Assembly (NCBI RefSeq): GCF_900116145.1
Contig: NZ_FPAB01000013.1
Span: forward strand, 1 to 64,000
Direction: 5' to 3'
Length of the DNA: 64,000 nucleotides
From: Streptomyces harbinensis
GTDB lineage: Bacteria > Actinomycetota > Actinomycetes > Streptomycetales > Streptomycetaceae
The position numbers were made by a program, and so were the translations under genes. The notes under the pieces were generated by a model. That model was not told where the DNA came from. It searched no databases and saw only the letters and a program-made list of their open reading frames with translations. Positions 1-7,828 of this stretch are shown one piece after another (position 1 is the stretch's first letter; every line of letters starts with the position of its first letter).

Positions 1-1
1 C

Positions 2-196
2 GCGCCCTCGGTCACCCTGCACCTGCGCGAGGGCGCCTTCAGTCATCCCGACCATCCCCGCGCCCCGGAGCGGATGATCGCCGCCATCACCGACGCCGTG
101 GCCGCCGTCTACGGGGAGGAGGTACGGCCCCGGGTCGGCGTGCGGCTCACCGGCATCCCGGCCGGGCGGAGCGGCCAGGGCGGCGAGGTGCACTGA
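2..196 (+). CDS. Tautomerase-like protein, C-terminal part
   Basis: The reading frame is open from the left edge of the window to a TGA at 194-196, giving 64 residues. It begins APSVTLHLREG, which resembles the Pro-starting beta strand of 4-oxalocrotonate tautomerase family proteins, followed by an amphipathic helix (RMIAAITDAVAAVYGEE) and a second strand (RVGVRLTGIPAG). The start codon would lie just outside the window, so the catalytic N-terminal proline cannot be confirmed. The family assignment rests on this fold-like pattern only. It converges on the betaine-binding gene 10 bases away. Confidence 0.45.
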   Translation, partial: APSVTLHLREGAFSHPDHPRAPERMIAAITDAVAAVYGEEVRPRVGVRLTGIPAGRSGQGGEVH

Positions 197-206
197 GCCC
201 GCCGGT

Positions 207-1154
207 TCAGTCGTCGCGGCCGGGGAGCCAGCGTTCCACCTGGTCCGGGTTCTCGGTGACCCACCGCTCGGCCGCCGCCCCCGGCGACAGGCCCTCGGCC
301 TCGATGAGGCGGGCCACCTCGTTCTGGTCGTCCGTGGACCACTCGAAGGCGCGCAGGAAGTCGGCGGCCGGGGTGTCCGCCTGGGCGAAGGCCGCGTTCA
401 GGTACTTGCGCGGCGACAGGTCCGGATAGGCGCAGGCGACGGTGGCCGGGTCGCTCTGGCAGCCCAGGGTGTGCTGGGGGAGCCGTATCTCCGCCATCTC
501 CACCTCGGCGTTCAGCCAGTGCGGCTGCCACCAGTAGGTGAGCAGCGGGGCGCCGGTCCTGGACGCCTCGGTGATGCTCTCCAGCAGCGCGCTCTCGCTG
601 CCCGCCGCCACCGGCGTCAGCTCCAGGCCGAGTTCCTCGATGATGGCCGCGTCGAAGGTGGCGTAGGCGGCGTCCGCCTGGAGGAGTTCGCCGTTGAAGT
701 CCTCGGCGAAGTCGTTGAGGTTCTCCCAGTCGAGGACATCCGGGTGCGCGTCGGAGAACCGTTTCGGCACGAACCACCCTATGTGGCCGGTGACCCCCAG
801 CTCCCCGGCGTCCACCACGCTGCGCTTCTGCCGGACGTACAGCTCCGTCTTCTCCGGCAGCCCGCCCCAGTCCTCCAGCAGCGCCTGCACGGTGCCGTCG
901 TTCAGTCCGTCCCAGGCGCGGGCCTGGTCCGCCGGCACCAGATCCACGCCGATGCCGAGTTCGTTCTCCAGTACGTAACCGGCCACCGCCGCGTTCGCCT
1001 GCCCGCCCGGCCAGTCCGGCACCGCGATCGCGATCCGCTCGCCGGGCTCCTCGCCCGCCCCGGCCACCCGCTCGTCCAGCAGGGCGCAGCCGCTGCTCAG
1101 GGTGAGGCCCAGCACCGCGATCGCGCTGATCAGGGCGCGCCGGCAGTTCCGCAT
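207..1154 (-). CDS. Glycine betaine/choline-type ABC substrate-binding lipoprotein
   Basis: This 315-residue protein starts with a basic stretch, a hydrophobic segment and a lipobox (LSSGC, Cys near residue 23), so it should be exported and lipid-anchored. The mature part shows the OpuAC-like pattern: IAVPDWPGG in the first strand, a DWGG segment, a GHIGWFVP segment and an aromatic box candidate LLTYWWQPHW, which would cage a quaternary ammonium ligand. The start at 1154 is preceded by AAGGAAC at good spacing; a longer frame reaches 1259 but its extra residues are low-complexity and precede the signal peptide. No permease or ATPase gene is in the window on this side, so partners are probably further left or elsewhere. 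The exact ligand is inferred. Confidence 0.8.
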   Translation of the reverse strand: MRNCRRALISAIAVLGLTLSSGCALLDERVAGAGEEPGERIAIAVPDWPGGQANAAVAGYVLENELGIGVDLVPADQARAWDGLNDGTVQALLEDWGGLPEKTELYVRQKRSVVDAGELGVTGHIGWFVPKRFSDAHPDVLDWENLNDFAEDFNGELLQADAAYATFDAAIIEELGLELTPVAAGSESALLESITEASRTGAPLLTYWWQPHWLNAEVEMAEIRLPQHTLGCQSDPATVACAYPDLSPRKYLNAAFAQADTPAADFLRAFEWSTDDQNEVARLIEAEGLSPGAAAERWVTENPDQVERWLPGRDD

Positions 1155-1263
1155 GGTGTCCGTTCCTTCGGCCTTCGGCTGGGCGGGCGGCGGCGCGGCC
1201 CCGGTCGAGCGCGTACGAACACGCGCTCGTACGGGGCCGCTTCCGCAGGATATGCCCAACCGG

Positions 1264-2253
1264 TCAGATCAGGCCCAGTGCGCGCACGGCCTCTCGCTCG
1301 TCCGACAGCTCCTGGACGGAGGCGTCGATGCGGGTGCGGGAGAACGCGTTGATCTCCAGGCCCTGGACGATCTCGTACGAACCACCCGAAGTGGTGACCG
1401 GGAAGGAGGAGATGATGCCCTCCGGGACGCCGTAGGAGCCGTCCGACGGCACCGCCATCGAGGTCCAGTCGCCCTCCGGGGTGCCGTTGACCCAGGTGTG
1501 GACGTGGTCGATGGCCGCGTTGGCGGCGGAGGCGGCCGAGGAGGCGCCGCGGGCCTCGATGATCGCCGCGCCGCGCTTGGCGACGGTGGGGATGAAGTCG
1601 TCCGCCAGCCACGCCTCGTCGTTCACGGTCTCGGCGGCGTTCTTGCCGGCGATCTCCGCGTGGAAGATGTCCGGGTACTGGGTCGCCGAGTGGTTGCCCC
1701 AGATCGTCAGCCGGCGGATGTCGGAGACGGCCGAACCGGTCTTCTTCGCCAGCTGGGTCAGCGCCCGGTTGTGGTCGAGCCGGGTCATCGCGGTGAACCG
1801 CTCGGCCGGGACGTCGGGGGCCGCCGCCTGGGCGATCAGCGCGTTGGTGTTGGCCGGGTTGCCGACCACCAGCACCTTGACGTCGTCCGCCGCGTGGTCG
1901 TTGATGGCCTTGCCCTGCGGCTTGAAGATGCCGCCGTTGGCCTCCAGCAGATCGCCGCGCTCCATGCCCTTGGTACGGGGGCGGGCGCCGACCAGCAGCG
2001 CGACATTGGTGCCGGCGAACGCCACGTTCGGGTCGTCGGTGATGTCGATGCCGGACAGCAGCGGGAAGGCCGAGTCGTCCAGCTCCATGGCGGTGCCCTC
2101 GGCGGCCTTGAGCGCCGGGGTGATCTCCAGCAGCCGCAGCCGGACCGGGACATCGGGGCCCAGCAGCTGGCCGGAGGCGATCCGGAAGAGCAGCGCGTAG
2201 CCGATCTGGCCGGCGGCGCCGGTGACGGTGACGTTGACGGGGGTGCGGGACAT
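1264..2253 (-). CDS. mdh: Malate dehydrogenase
   Basis: NAD-dependent malate dehydrogenase of the TCA cycle, interconverting malate and oxaloacetate. At 329 residues it has the usual length of the MDH group that resembles cytosolic eukaryotic enzymes. The Rossmann motif GAAGQIGYALLFRIASG is at residues 12-28, NPANTNALIA follows the second half of the nucleotide fold, and the substrate and catalytic segment TRLDHNRA and IWGNHSATQYPDI carries the active-site His. The start ATG has a GGAG motif upstream. It lies 113 bases downstream of the isocitrate dehydrogenase gene on the same strand, but a strong hairpin separates the two. Confidence 0.97.
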   Translation of the reverse strand: MSRTPVNVTVTGAAGQIGYALLFRIASGQLLGPDVPVRLRLLEITPALKAAEGTAMELDDSAFPLLSGIDITDDPNVAFAGTNVALLVGARPRTKGMERGDLLEANGGIFKPQGKAINDHAADDVKVLVVGNPANTNALIAQAAAPDVPAERFTAMTRLDHNRALTQLAKKTGSAVSDIRRLTIWGNHSATQYPDIFHAEIAGKNAAETVNDEAWLADDFIPTVAKRGAAIIEARGASSAASAANAAIDHVHTWVNGTPEGDWTSMAVPSDGSYGVPEGIISSFPVTTSGGSYEIVQGLEINAFSRTRIDASVQELSDEREAVRALGLI

Positions 2254-2290
2254 CTGTGGCCTACTCCGATTCTCCAGCGGGTGATGGGTA

Positions 2291-2327
2291 CGTGTGGGCC
2301 CCCGGTCGCGTTCCGAGGGCCCACACG
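2291..2327 (-). terminator. Hairpin terminator after isocitrate dehydrogenase
   Basis: Perfect 11-bp arms, CGTGTGGGCCC at 2291-2301 and its complement at 2317-2327, enclose a 15-base loop. The hairpin lies 40 bases beyond the stop codon of the isocitrate dehydrogenase gene and upstream of mdh on the same strand, so it probably ends or attenuates the idh transcript. There is no U tract, as is common in high-GC actinobacteria. Confidence 0.7.
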
Positions 2328-2366
2328 GTCCTGCCGTAGTGCTACAGCACGGCTGCGGCTACAGCG

Positions 2367-3590
2367 TCACGCGGTCGCCGCGATCTTCTTCTTCAGGTTC
2401 TCGTCCAGGGCCGCCAGGAACTCCTCGGTGGTCAGCCACGGCTGGTCCTTGCCGATGAGCAGCGCCAGGTCCTTGGTCATCTGACCGTTCTCGACGGTCT
2501 CGATGCAGACCTGCTCCAGCTTCTGCGCGAACTCGGTCACCTCGGGGGTGTTGTCGAGCTTGCCGCGGTGGGCCAGGCCCCGGGTCCACGCGAAGATGGA
2601 CGCGATCGGGTTGGTGGAGGTCGCCTTGCCCTGCTGGTGCTGCCGGTAGTGGCGGGTGACCGTACCGTGCGCGGCCTCGGCCTCGACGGTCTTGCCGTCG
2701 GGGGTCATCAGCACGGAGGTCATCAGGCCCAGCGAGCCGAAGCCCTGGGCGACGATGTCGGACTGCACGTCACCGTCGTAGTTCTTGCAGGCCCACACGT
2801 AGCCGCCCTCCCACTTCAGGGCGGCGGCGACCATGTCGTCGATCAGCCGGTGCTCGTAGGTGAGCCCGCGCTGGTCGAACTCCTCCTTGAACTCGGCGTC
2901 GAAGACCTCCTGGAACAGGTCCTTGAAGCGGCCGTCGTAGGCCTTCAGGATCGTGTTCTTGGTGGACATGTACACCGGGAAGTTGCGCTCCAGGCCGTAC
3001 CGGAAGGAGGCACGGGCGAAGTCGCGGATCGAGTCGTCCAGGTTGTACATCGCCAGCGCGACACCGGAGGACGGGAACTCGTACACCTCCAGCTCGACCG
3101 GCTCGGAGCCGTCCTTGGGGGTGAACGACAGGGTCAGGGTGCCCTCGCCGGGAACCTTGATGTCGGTGGCGCGGTACTGGTCGCCGAAGGCGTGCCGGCC
3201 GACGACGATCGGCTGGGTCCAGCCGGGGACCAGACGCGGCACGTTCTCCATGATGATCGGCTCGCGGAAGATCACGCCGCCCAGGATGTTGCGGATGGTG
3301 CCGTTGGGCGAGCGGTACATCTTCTTCAGGCCGAACTCCTCGACCCGCGCCTCGTCCGGGGTGATGGTGGCGCACTTCACGCCGACCCCGTACTGCTTGA
3401 TCGCTTCGGCGGCGTCGACGGTCACCTGGTCGTTGGTGGCGTCCCGGTGCTCGATACCGAGGTCGTAGTACTTCAGCTCGATGTCGAGGTACGGAAGGAT
3501 CAGCTTGTCCTTGATGAACTGCCAGATGATCCGGGTCATCTCGTCGCCGTCGAGTTCGACGACGGGGTTGGCTACCTTGATCTTTGCCAT
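2367..3590 (-). CDS. icd: NADP-dependent isocitrate dehydrogenase, eukaryote-type dimeric form
   Basis: Oxidatively decarboxylates isocitrate to 2-oxoglutarate with NADP in the TCA cycle. The 407 residues and the signatures VELDGDEMTRIIW near the N terminus, SPNGTIRNILGGVIFREPI (isocitrate binding), GRHAFGDQYRATD, and the C-terminal EAAHGTVTRHYRQHQ with a following NPIASIFAWTRGL place it in the homodimeric subfamily shared with eukaryotes. Streptomycetes are best known for a monomeric enzyme of about 740 residues, so this form is noteworthy. The protein ends KKKIAATA. A near-palindromic site lies upstream at 3641-3658. Confidence 0.95.
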   Translation of the reverse strand: MAKIKVANPVVELDGDEMTRIIWQFIKDKLILPYLDIELKYYDLGIEHRDATNDQVTVDAAEAIKQYGVGVKCATITPDEARVEEFGLKKMYRSPNGTIRNILGGVIFREPIIMENVPRLVPGWTQPIVVGRHAFGDQYRATDIKVPGEGTLTLSFTPKDGSEPVELEVYEFPSSGVALAMYNLDDSIRDFARASFRYGLERNFPVYMSTKNTILKAYDGRFKDLFQEVFDAEFKEEFDQRGLTYEHRLIDDMVAAALKWEGGYVWACKNYDGDVQSDIVAQGFGSLGLMTSVLMTPDGKTVEAEAAHGTVTRHYRQHQQGKATSTNPIASIFAWTRGLAHRGKLDNTPEVTEFAQKLEQVCIETVENGQMTKDLALLIGKDQPWLTTEEFLAALDENLKKKIAATA

Positions 3591-3640
3591 GGGTGCGGTC
3601 TGTCCCTCCGAGCCGGCTGGGTCTTTCCCTGGGATCTCAA

Positions 3641-3658
3641 TATCTCGTCATCAAGATA
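3641..3658. promoter_or_regulatory. MarR-like imperfect palindrome upstream of icd
   Basis: The 18-base sequence TATCTCGTCATCAAGATA is an imperfect palindrome (outer TATCT/AGATA arms) in an AT-richer island, 51 bases upstream of the icd start. Sites of this shape are typical operators of MarR-family repressors. No regulator gene is adjacent, so the binding protein is unknown and the role is inferred. Confidence 0.4.
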
Positions 3659-3737
3659 CCCAGGCCCACCCTAGCCCCCGCCCCGGCCCCCGCCCAAGGG
3701 ACGACCGCGCTCCGCTCCGGACGCCGCGGGGCGCCCG

Positions 3738-4430
3738 CTAGTACCAGGGAGCGTCCTGGGTGGCGCTGATGCAGTACGGCTGCCAGTCGCCGCTGCGGTC
3801 CTCGCGGGTGGTGGGGGTGGCGCAGACCGTCACCGTGAAGGCGTCGTTGTCGACCCCGGCCATCTTCGTGAAGATGTCCCGGTTCACGGAGATCTGCGCG
3901 GTGCGCAGCGCCCCGTCCGTGACCTCCGCGGTGACCACGTCGCCCGGTTCCCCGGCCGCGATCCGGCCCCACACGGCGTGACAGGCCGGGTTGTGCCGGA
4001 TCTGGAGCGCGACGGGGTTGTCCTCCTGCGGGATGTACGAGAAGGCGTCGTCACCGCAGCCGGCGGTCTGCGGATTGCGGCCGTCGCACGCCTCGCCCGG
4101 GCAGGCCGGGGGCGGATCGTCCGCCAGCAGCCGGTCGGCGAGACCGGTGGACACCGCCGTGACCCAGGCCACCGCGGCGGTCCCGGCGAGCCCGCCCAGC
4201 CACAGCGCGGCGGTACGCGGCCGGCCGCTCGCGCGCAGCCGCCGCCATCGGGTGCGCGGCGCGGCGGGCGCCCGGTCCCGCTCGCCGTCCTCGCCCCGCT
4301 CGCCGCTGCCGCGGTCGTCGGCGTCGTCACCGGCTCGCGCGGCGGTACGGGGCTCGGGGCCGGCAGGTCGCTGTCCGTCGTCCGGGCCCGGGGGAGTCGC
4401 GTCGTCCGGCCCGGCGTTGGTTCCGGTCAC
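3738..4430 (-). CDS. DUF2690 membrane-anchored protein
   Basis: A 230-residue protein of unknown function. Residues 1-70 are acidic and Pro/Gly-rich and probably cytoplasmic; a single membrane segment lies near residues 74-98 (LWLGGLAGTAAVAWV). The extracytoplasmic part contains the DUF2690 pattern CPGEACDGRNPQTAGC, then SYIPQEDNPVALQIRHNPACHAVWGRI and a C-terminal PYCISATQ, giving six cysteines likely to pair. DUF2690 often follows an XRE helix-turn-helix domain in streptomycetes; none is present here. I chose the GTG at 4430, five bases after GGAGG, over the GTG at 4436 that overlaps that ribosome site. Confidence 0.75.
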   Translation of the reverse strand: MTGTNAGPDDATPPGPDDGQRPAGPEPRTAARAGDDADDRGSGERGEDGERDRAPAAPRTRWRRLRASGRPRTAALWLGGLAGTAAVAWVTAVSTGLADRLLADDPPPACPGEACDGRNPQTAGCGDDAFSYIPQEDNPVALQIRHNPACHAVWGRIAAGEPGDVVTAEVTDGALRTAQISVNRDIFTKMAGVDNDAFTVTVCATPTTREDRSGDWQPYCISATQDAPWY

Positions 4431-4591
4431 TACCACCTCCGTCGCTCGTCGTGGCGCTCACCGAGCGCGTGCCCACCGGCGGGAGTGGCAAGCCGGCGCA
4501 CGGGCGTACTGCGGCGGGGTGTGGAAGCACGCACCAGCGCGTACGGGCCCGGTCCGGTGCCTCCCGCGTACGCCCCCGGCCGGCCGTTCCC

Positions 4592-4633
4592 GGCCCACTG
4601 CTCCCAGCCCGCTGTTCCCCGCCCGCTGTTCCC
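4592..4633. repeat. Three tandem copies of a 14-bp repeat
   Basis: Three adjacent 14-base units (4592-4605, 4606-4619, 4620-4633) share the form NGCCCRCTGYTCCC. They lie in the 235-base gap between the aminotransferase-fold gene and the DUF2690 gene. The units do not form a hairpin. No function is evident. Confidence 0.6.
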
Positions 4634-4671
4634 AGCCGGTCGCGCACGCCCCGGCCCGCCGCCGTGGCCGC

Positions 4672-5898
4672 TCAGCGTGCGACCATCAGCTCCGCGCGCA
4701 ACTGCTCCAGCGCCCAGCCCAGATCCCGCGCCGAGATCACCAGCGGCGGGGCGAGCCGCAGCGCCGGACCCGGGCCGCCCCGCACCAGCACCCCGTGCCG
4801 CAGCAGCCGTTCCGCCACCTCCCGCCCGCCGCCCACGGCCGGGCCCAGGTCCACCTCCGCCCACAGGCCCCGCCCCCGCACCCCCGTCACCGCGCCGTCC
4901 GCCGCCAGCCCCGCCAGCTCGTGGTGCAGCTGCTCGCCCCGCTCCCGCGCCCGGCGCTGCGGCTCGCCCTCCCGCAGCATCGCCAGCACCTCCAGGGCCA
5001 CCGCGCACGCCAGCGGACCGCCGCCGGACGCCGGCCGGTGCTCGCCCGGGCGCAGCGCCCCCAGCACCGCCGCCGAGGACACCACCGCCGCCACCGGCAG
5101 CACCCCGCCGCCCAGCGCCGTGCCCAGCACGTACAGGTCCGGCACCACGTGCTCGTGCTCGCACGCGAACGTCGCCCCGGTCCGGCCCAGGCCCGACCAC
5201 CGCTCGTCCGCCAGGAACAGCACCCCGCACTCCCGGGTCAGCTCCCGCACCCCGGGCAGATAGCCGGGCGGCGGCACCCGCACCCCCGCCGCCCCGCCCA
5301 CCGGCTCCAGCAGCACCGCCACCGTCTCCCCGGCGTCCGCGGCCAGCGCCGCCGCCACCGCCGCGAGATCCCCGTACGGCACCACCGTGAACCCCGGCGG
5401 ATGCGCCCCGCTCTCCGCCCCGGTACCGGCGAACACCCCGCCGTCCACCGGCACGTTCCCCGCCGCCACCACCACCCGGGTCCGCCCCGCCGGCACCCCT
5501 TTCACCCGGTGCCCCCACGCCCGGGCCGCCGCGACCGCCGCCCGTACCGCCTCCTCGCCGCCGGTCACCGGCAGCGCCATCTCCATCCCGCACAGCGCGG
5601 CCAGCGCGGCGCACAACGCGCCGAAGTGCTCGTGGTGGACGGCGCGCGAGGTGACGGTGAGCCGGTTCAGCTGCGCCCGCGCCTCGGCGACCGGCCGCGG
5701 ATGCCGGTGGCCGAAGGCCGTCGCCGGGGAGCCGGCCAGCAGATCCAGATAGCGGCGCCCCTCCACATCGGTGACCCAGGCTCCGCGCGCCGAGGCGATC
5801 ACCACCGGCAGCGGATCGTGGGTGGGCGCACCGTGCGTCGCGGCGGCGGCGAGGTGTTCGGCCGGCGAGGCGGTGGACAGGGACGGGTTCGCGATCAT
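4672..5898 (-). CDS. Class III aminotransferase-fold protein lacking the PLP lysine
   Basis: The 408-residue sequence follows the ornithine/acetylornithine aminotransferase fold: an N-terminal WVTDVEGRRYLDLLAGSPATAFGHRHP segment, a TGGEEAV phosphate-binding loop, a DERWSGLGRTG motif with the PLP-pyridine Asp kept, and a C-terminal RGRGLWAEV strand. In active members the Schiff-base lysine lies in LGKALGGG; here the frame reads LGTALGGG, with Thr260 from codon ACG at 5121-5119. The usual DEVQ is also changed to DERW. It is therefore probably catalytically dead, or uses another residue. The ATG at 5898 has GGAG ten bases upstream. It is divergent from trpS. Confidence 0.8.
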   Translation of the reverse strand: MIANPSLSTASPAEHLAAAATHGAPTHDPLPVVIASARGAWVTDVEGRRYLDLLAGSPATAFGHRHPRPVAEARAQLNRLTVTSRAVHHEHFGALCAALAALCGMEMALPVTGGEEAVRAAVAAARAWGHRVKGVPAGRTRVVVAAGNVPVDGGVFAGTGAESGAHPPGFTVVPYGDLAAVAAALAADAGETVAVLLEPVGGAAGVRVPPPGYLPGVRELTRECGVLFLADERWSGLGRTGATFACEHEHVVPDLYVLGTALGGGVLPVAAVVSSAAVLGALRPGEHRPASGGGPLACAVALEVLAMLREGEPQRRARERGEQLHHELAGLAADGAVTGVRGRGLWAEVDLGPAVGGGREVAERLLRHGVLVRGGPGPALRLAPPLVISARDLGWALEQLRAELMVAR

Positions 5899-6087
5899 GG
5901 CGCTCTCCGATCCGTGATCTTCCGGCGGCACTGGCGGGGATCATCCGCCGCCGATTGTCGCGCCGGGCGCCAGGAGGCGGAAGAAAGCGCGGGCAGACGT
6001 CCGGTCAGCGGACGGCCCCGGCGCCCGCCCCGTACCGTCCGCACCACCCGTGCCAGGGATCACCGCGGGCCTGAGACAATGGAGGGC

Positions 6088-7101
6088 ATGGCCACTGATC
6101 GTCCGCGCGTGCTCTCCGGAATCCAGCCGACCTCGGGCTCGTTCCACCTCGGGAACTACCTCGGTGCCGTCCGGCAGTGGGTGGCCCTCCAGGAGACGCA
6201 CGACGCCTTCTACATGGTGGTGGACCTGCACGCCATCACCATCCCGCAGGATCCGGCCGAACTGCGCGCCGCGACCCGGCTGGCCGCCGCCCAGCTGCTG
6301 GCGGCCGGGGTCGACCCCGAGCGCTGCACCCTGTTCGTCCAGAGCCATGTCGCCGAGCACACCCAGCTGGCCTGGGTGATGAACTGCCTCACCGGCTTCG
6401 GCGAGGCGTCCCGGATGACCCAGTTCAAGGACAAGTCCGCCAAGCAGGGCGCCGAGGCCACCACCGTGGGCCTGTTCACCTACCCGGTGCTCCAGGTCGC
6501 CGACATTCTGCTGTACCAGGCCGACCAGGTGCCCGTCGGCGAGGACCAGCGCCAGCACATCGAGCTGACCCGCGATGTGGCCGAGCGCTTCAACGGGCGG
6601 TTCGGCCAGACGTTCACCGTCCCGGCGCCCTACATCCTCAAGGACGCCGCCAAGATCTACGACCTGCAGGATCCGGCCATCAAGATGAGCAAGTCGGCGT
6701 CCTCGCCGAAGGGCATCATCAATCTGCTGGACGAGCCGAAGGCTTCGGCGAAGAAGATCAAGTCCGCGGTCACCGACACCGGCACCGAGATCCGGTACGA
6801 CCCGCAGGGCAAGCCCGGCATCAGCAATCTGCTCGTCATCCACTCGGCGCTGACCGGCACCACCGTGCCGGAGCTGGAGGAGAAGTTCGCCGGGCAGCTG
6901 TACGGCGCGCTCAAGACCGAGCTGGCCGGGATCGTCGCCGACTGGGTGACGCCGTTCCGCGAGCGCACCCAGGAGTTCCTCGCCGACCCGGCCGAGCTGG
7001 ACGCGCTGCTCGCCAAGGGCGCCGCCAAGGCCCGCGAGGTCGCCGCCGCGTCGCTGGCCACCGCGTACGACCGGGTGGGACTTCTGCCGCCGCGGCCGTG
7101 A
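6088..7101 (+). CDS. trpS: Tryptophanyl-tRNA synthetase
   Basis: Class I aminoacyl-tRNA synthetase that charges tRNA-Trp. The 337 residues contain the GIQPTSGSFHLGNYLG region (HIGH-type HLGN motif), the PVGEDQRQHIELTRD segment of the tryptophan pocket, and KMSKS within IKMSKSASS. The ATG at 6088 gives the family-typical MATDRPRVLSGIQP; an in-frame ATG nine bases earlier is possible. The frame extends far upstream as a GC-rich artefact with no conserved content. Confidence 0.97.
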   Translation: MATDRPRVLSGIQPTSGSFHLGNYLGAVRQWVALQETHDAFYMVVDLHAITIPQDPAELRAATRLAAAQLLAAGVDPERCTLFVQSHVAEHTQLAWVMNCLTGFGEASRMTQFKDKSAKQGAEATTVGLFTYPVLQVADILLYQADQVPVGEDQRQHIELTRDVAERFNGRFGQTFTVPAPYILKDAAKIYDLQDPAIKMSKSASSPKGIINLLDEPKASAKKIKSAVTDTGTEIRYDPQGKPGISNLLVIHSALTGTTVPELEEKFAGQLYGALKTELAGIVADWVTPFRERTQEFLADPAELDALLAKGAAKAREVAAASLATAYDRVGLLPPRP

Positions 7102-7219
7102 ACCGCGCACCGCGGGAAGAATGACGGAAAACGGACCCCGGCCAGCCCCGCGCGGCCGGGTCCCCCCGGCACACTGGCCGCGCCGGCCGCCGGGCAGCAC
7201 AGCAGGAAGGGAGCGGGTT

Positions 7220-7789
7220 GTGGGGACCGTCACGCTGGGCGTGTCGATCGCGGTACCTGAGCCGCACGGCAGCCGGTTGCAGCAGTGCCGCCTGGGCTTC
7301 GGCGACGCCGCCGCCGCCAAGATCCCCACCCATGTCACCCTGCTCCCGCCCACGGCGGTCGAGCCCGCCGAACGCCCCCGGATCGAGGAGCACCTGGCGG
7401 CCATCGCCGCCGCCGGGCGCCCCTTCCCGATGCGGCTGTACGGCACCGGCACCTTCCGCCCGCTCTCCCCGGTGGTGTTCGTCCAGGTGGTCGAGGGCGG
7501 CTCCGCGTGCGGCTGGCTCCAGGAGCGGGTGCGCGACCCGCAGGGCCCGCTCGCCCGCAAGCTCCAGTTCCCCTACCACCCGCACGTGACCATCGCGCAC
7601 GGCATCGACGAGAAACTCATGGACGCCGCCGAGGCGGAGCTCGCCGAGTACGAGGCGGCCTGGACCGCGTCCGGGTTCGCCCTGTACGAGCAGGGCCGGG
7701 ACGGCGCCTGGCGGCTCCAGCGCGAGTTCCGGTTCACGACCGCCGCGGCCGGCACCACCAGGGAACGCACCCCCGAGACCGCCGCGTAA
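7220..7789 (+). CDS. 2'-5' RNA ligase family (2H phosphoesterase) protein
   Basis: A 189-residue cytosolic protein with two HxT motifs, HVTLLPP near residue 37 and HVTIAHG near residue 123, which form the paired His-Thr active site of the 2H phosphoesterase superfamily. Members cleave or ligate cyclic or 2'-5' phosphodiesters; the substrate here cannot be read. The GTG at 7220 is preceded by AGGAAGGGAG and removes a low-complexity N-terminal extension. It lies between trpS and a BrkB-family gene on the same strand, with gaps of about 118 and 40 bases. Confidence 0.85.
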   Translation: MGTVTLGVSIAVPEPHGSRLQQCRLGFGDAAAAKIPTHVTLLPPTAVEPAERPRIEEHLAAIAAAGRPFPMRLYGTGTFRPLSPVVFVQVVEGGSACGWLQERVRDPQGPLARKLQFPYHPHVTIAHGIDEKLMDAAEAELAEYEAAWTASGFALYEQGRDGAWRLQREFRFTTAAAGTTRERTPETAA

Positions 7790-7828
7790 CCCGGCGCGGG
7801 GCGACCCGCGCCCCTACAGTTGCCCACC

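Noticed and set aside
3991..6087. Very long plus-strand frame running into trpS
   Set aside because: It is antisense to the aminotransferase-fold and DUF2690 genes, has Pro/Arg/His-rich shadow composition, and contains no conserved content before the trpS start.
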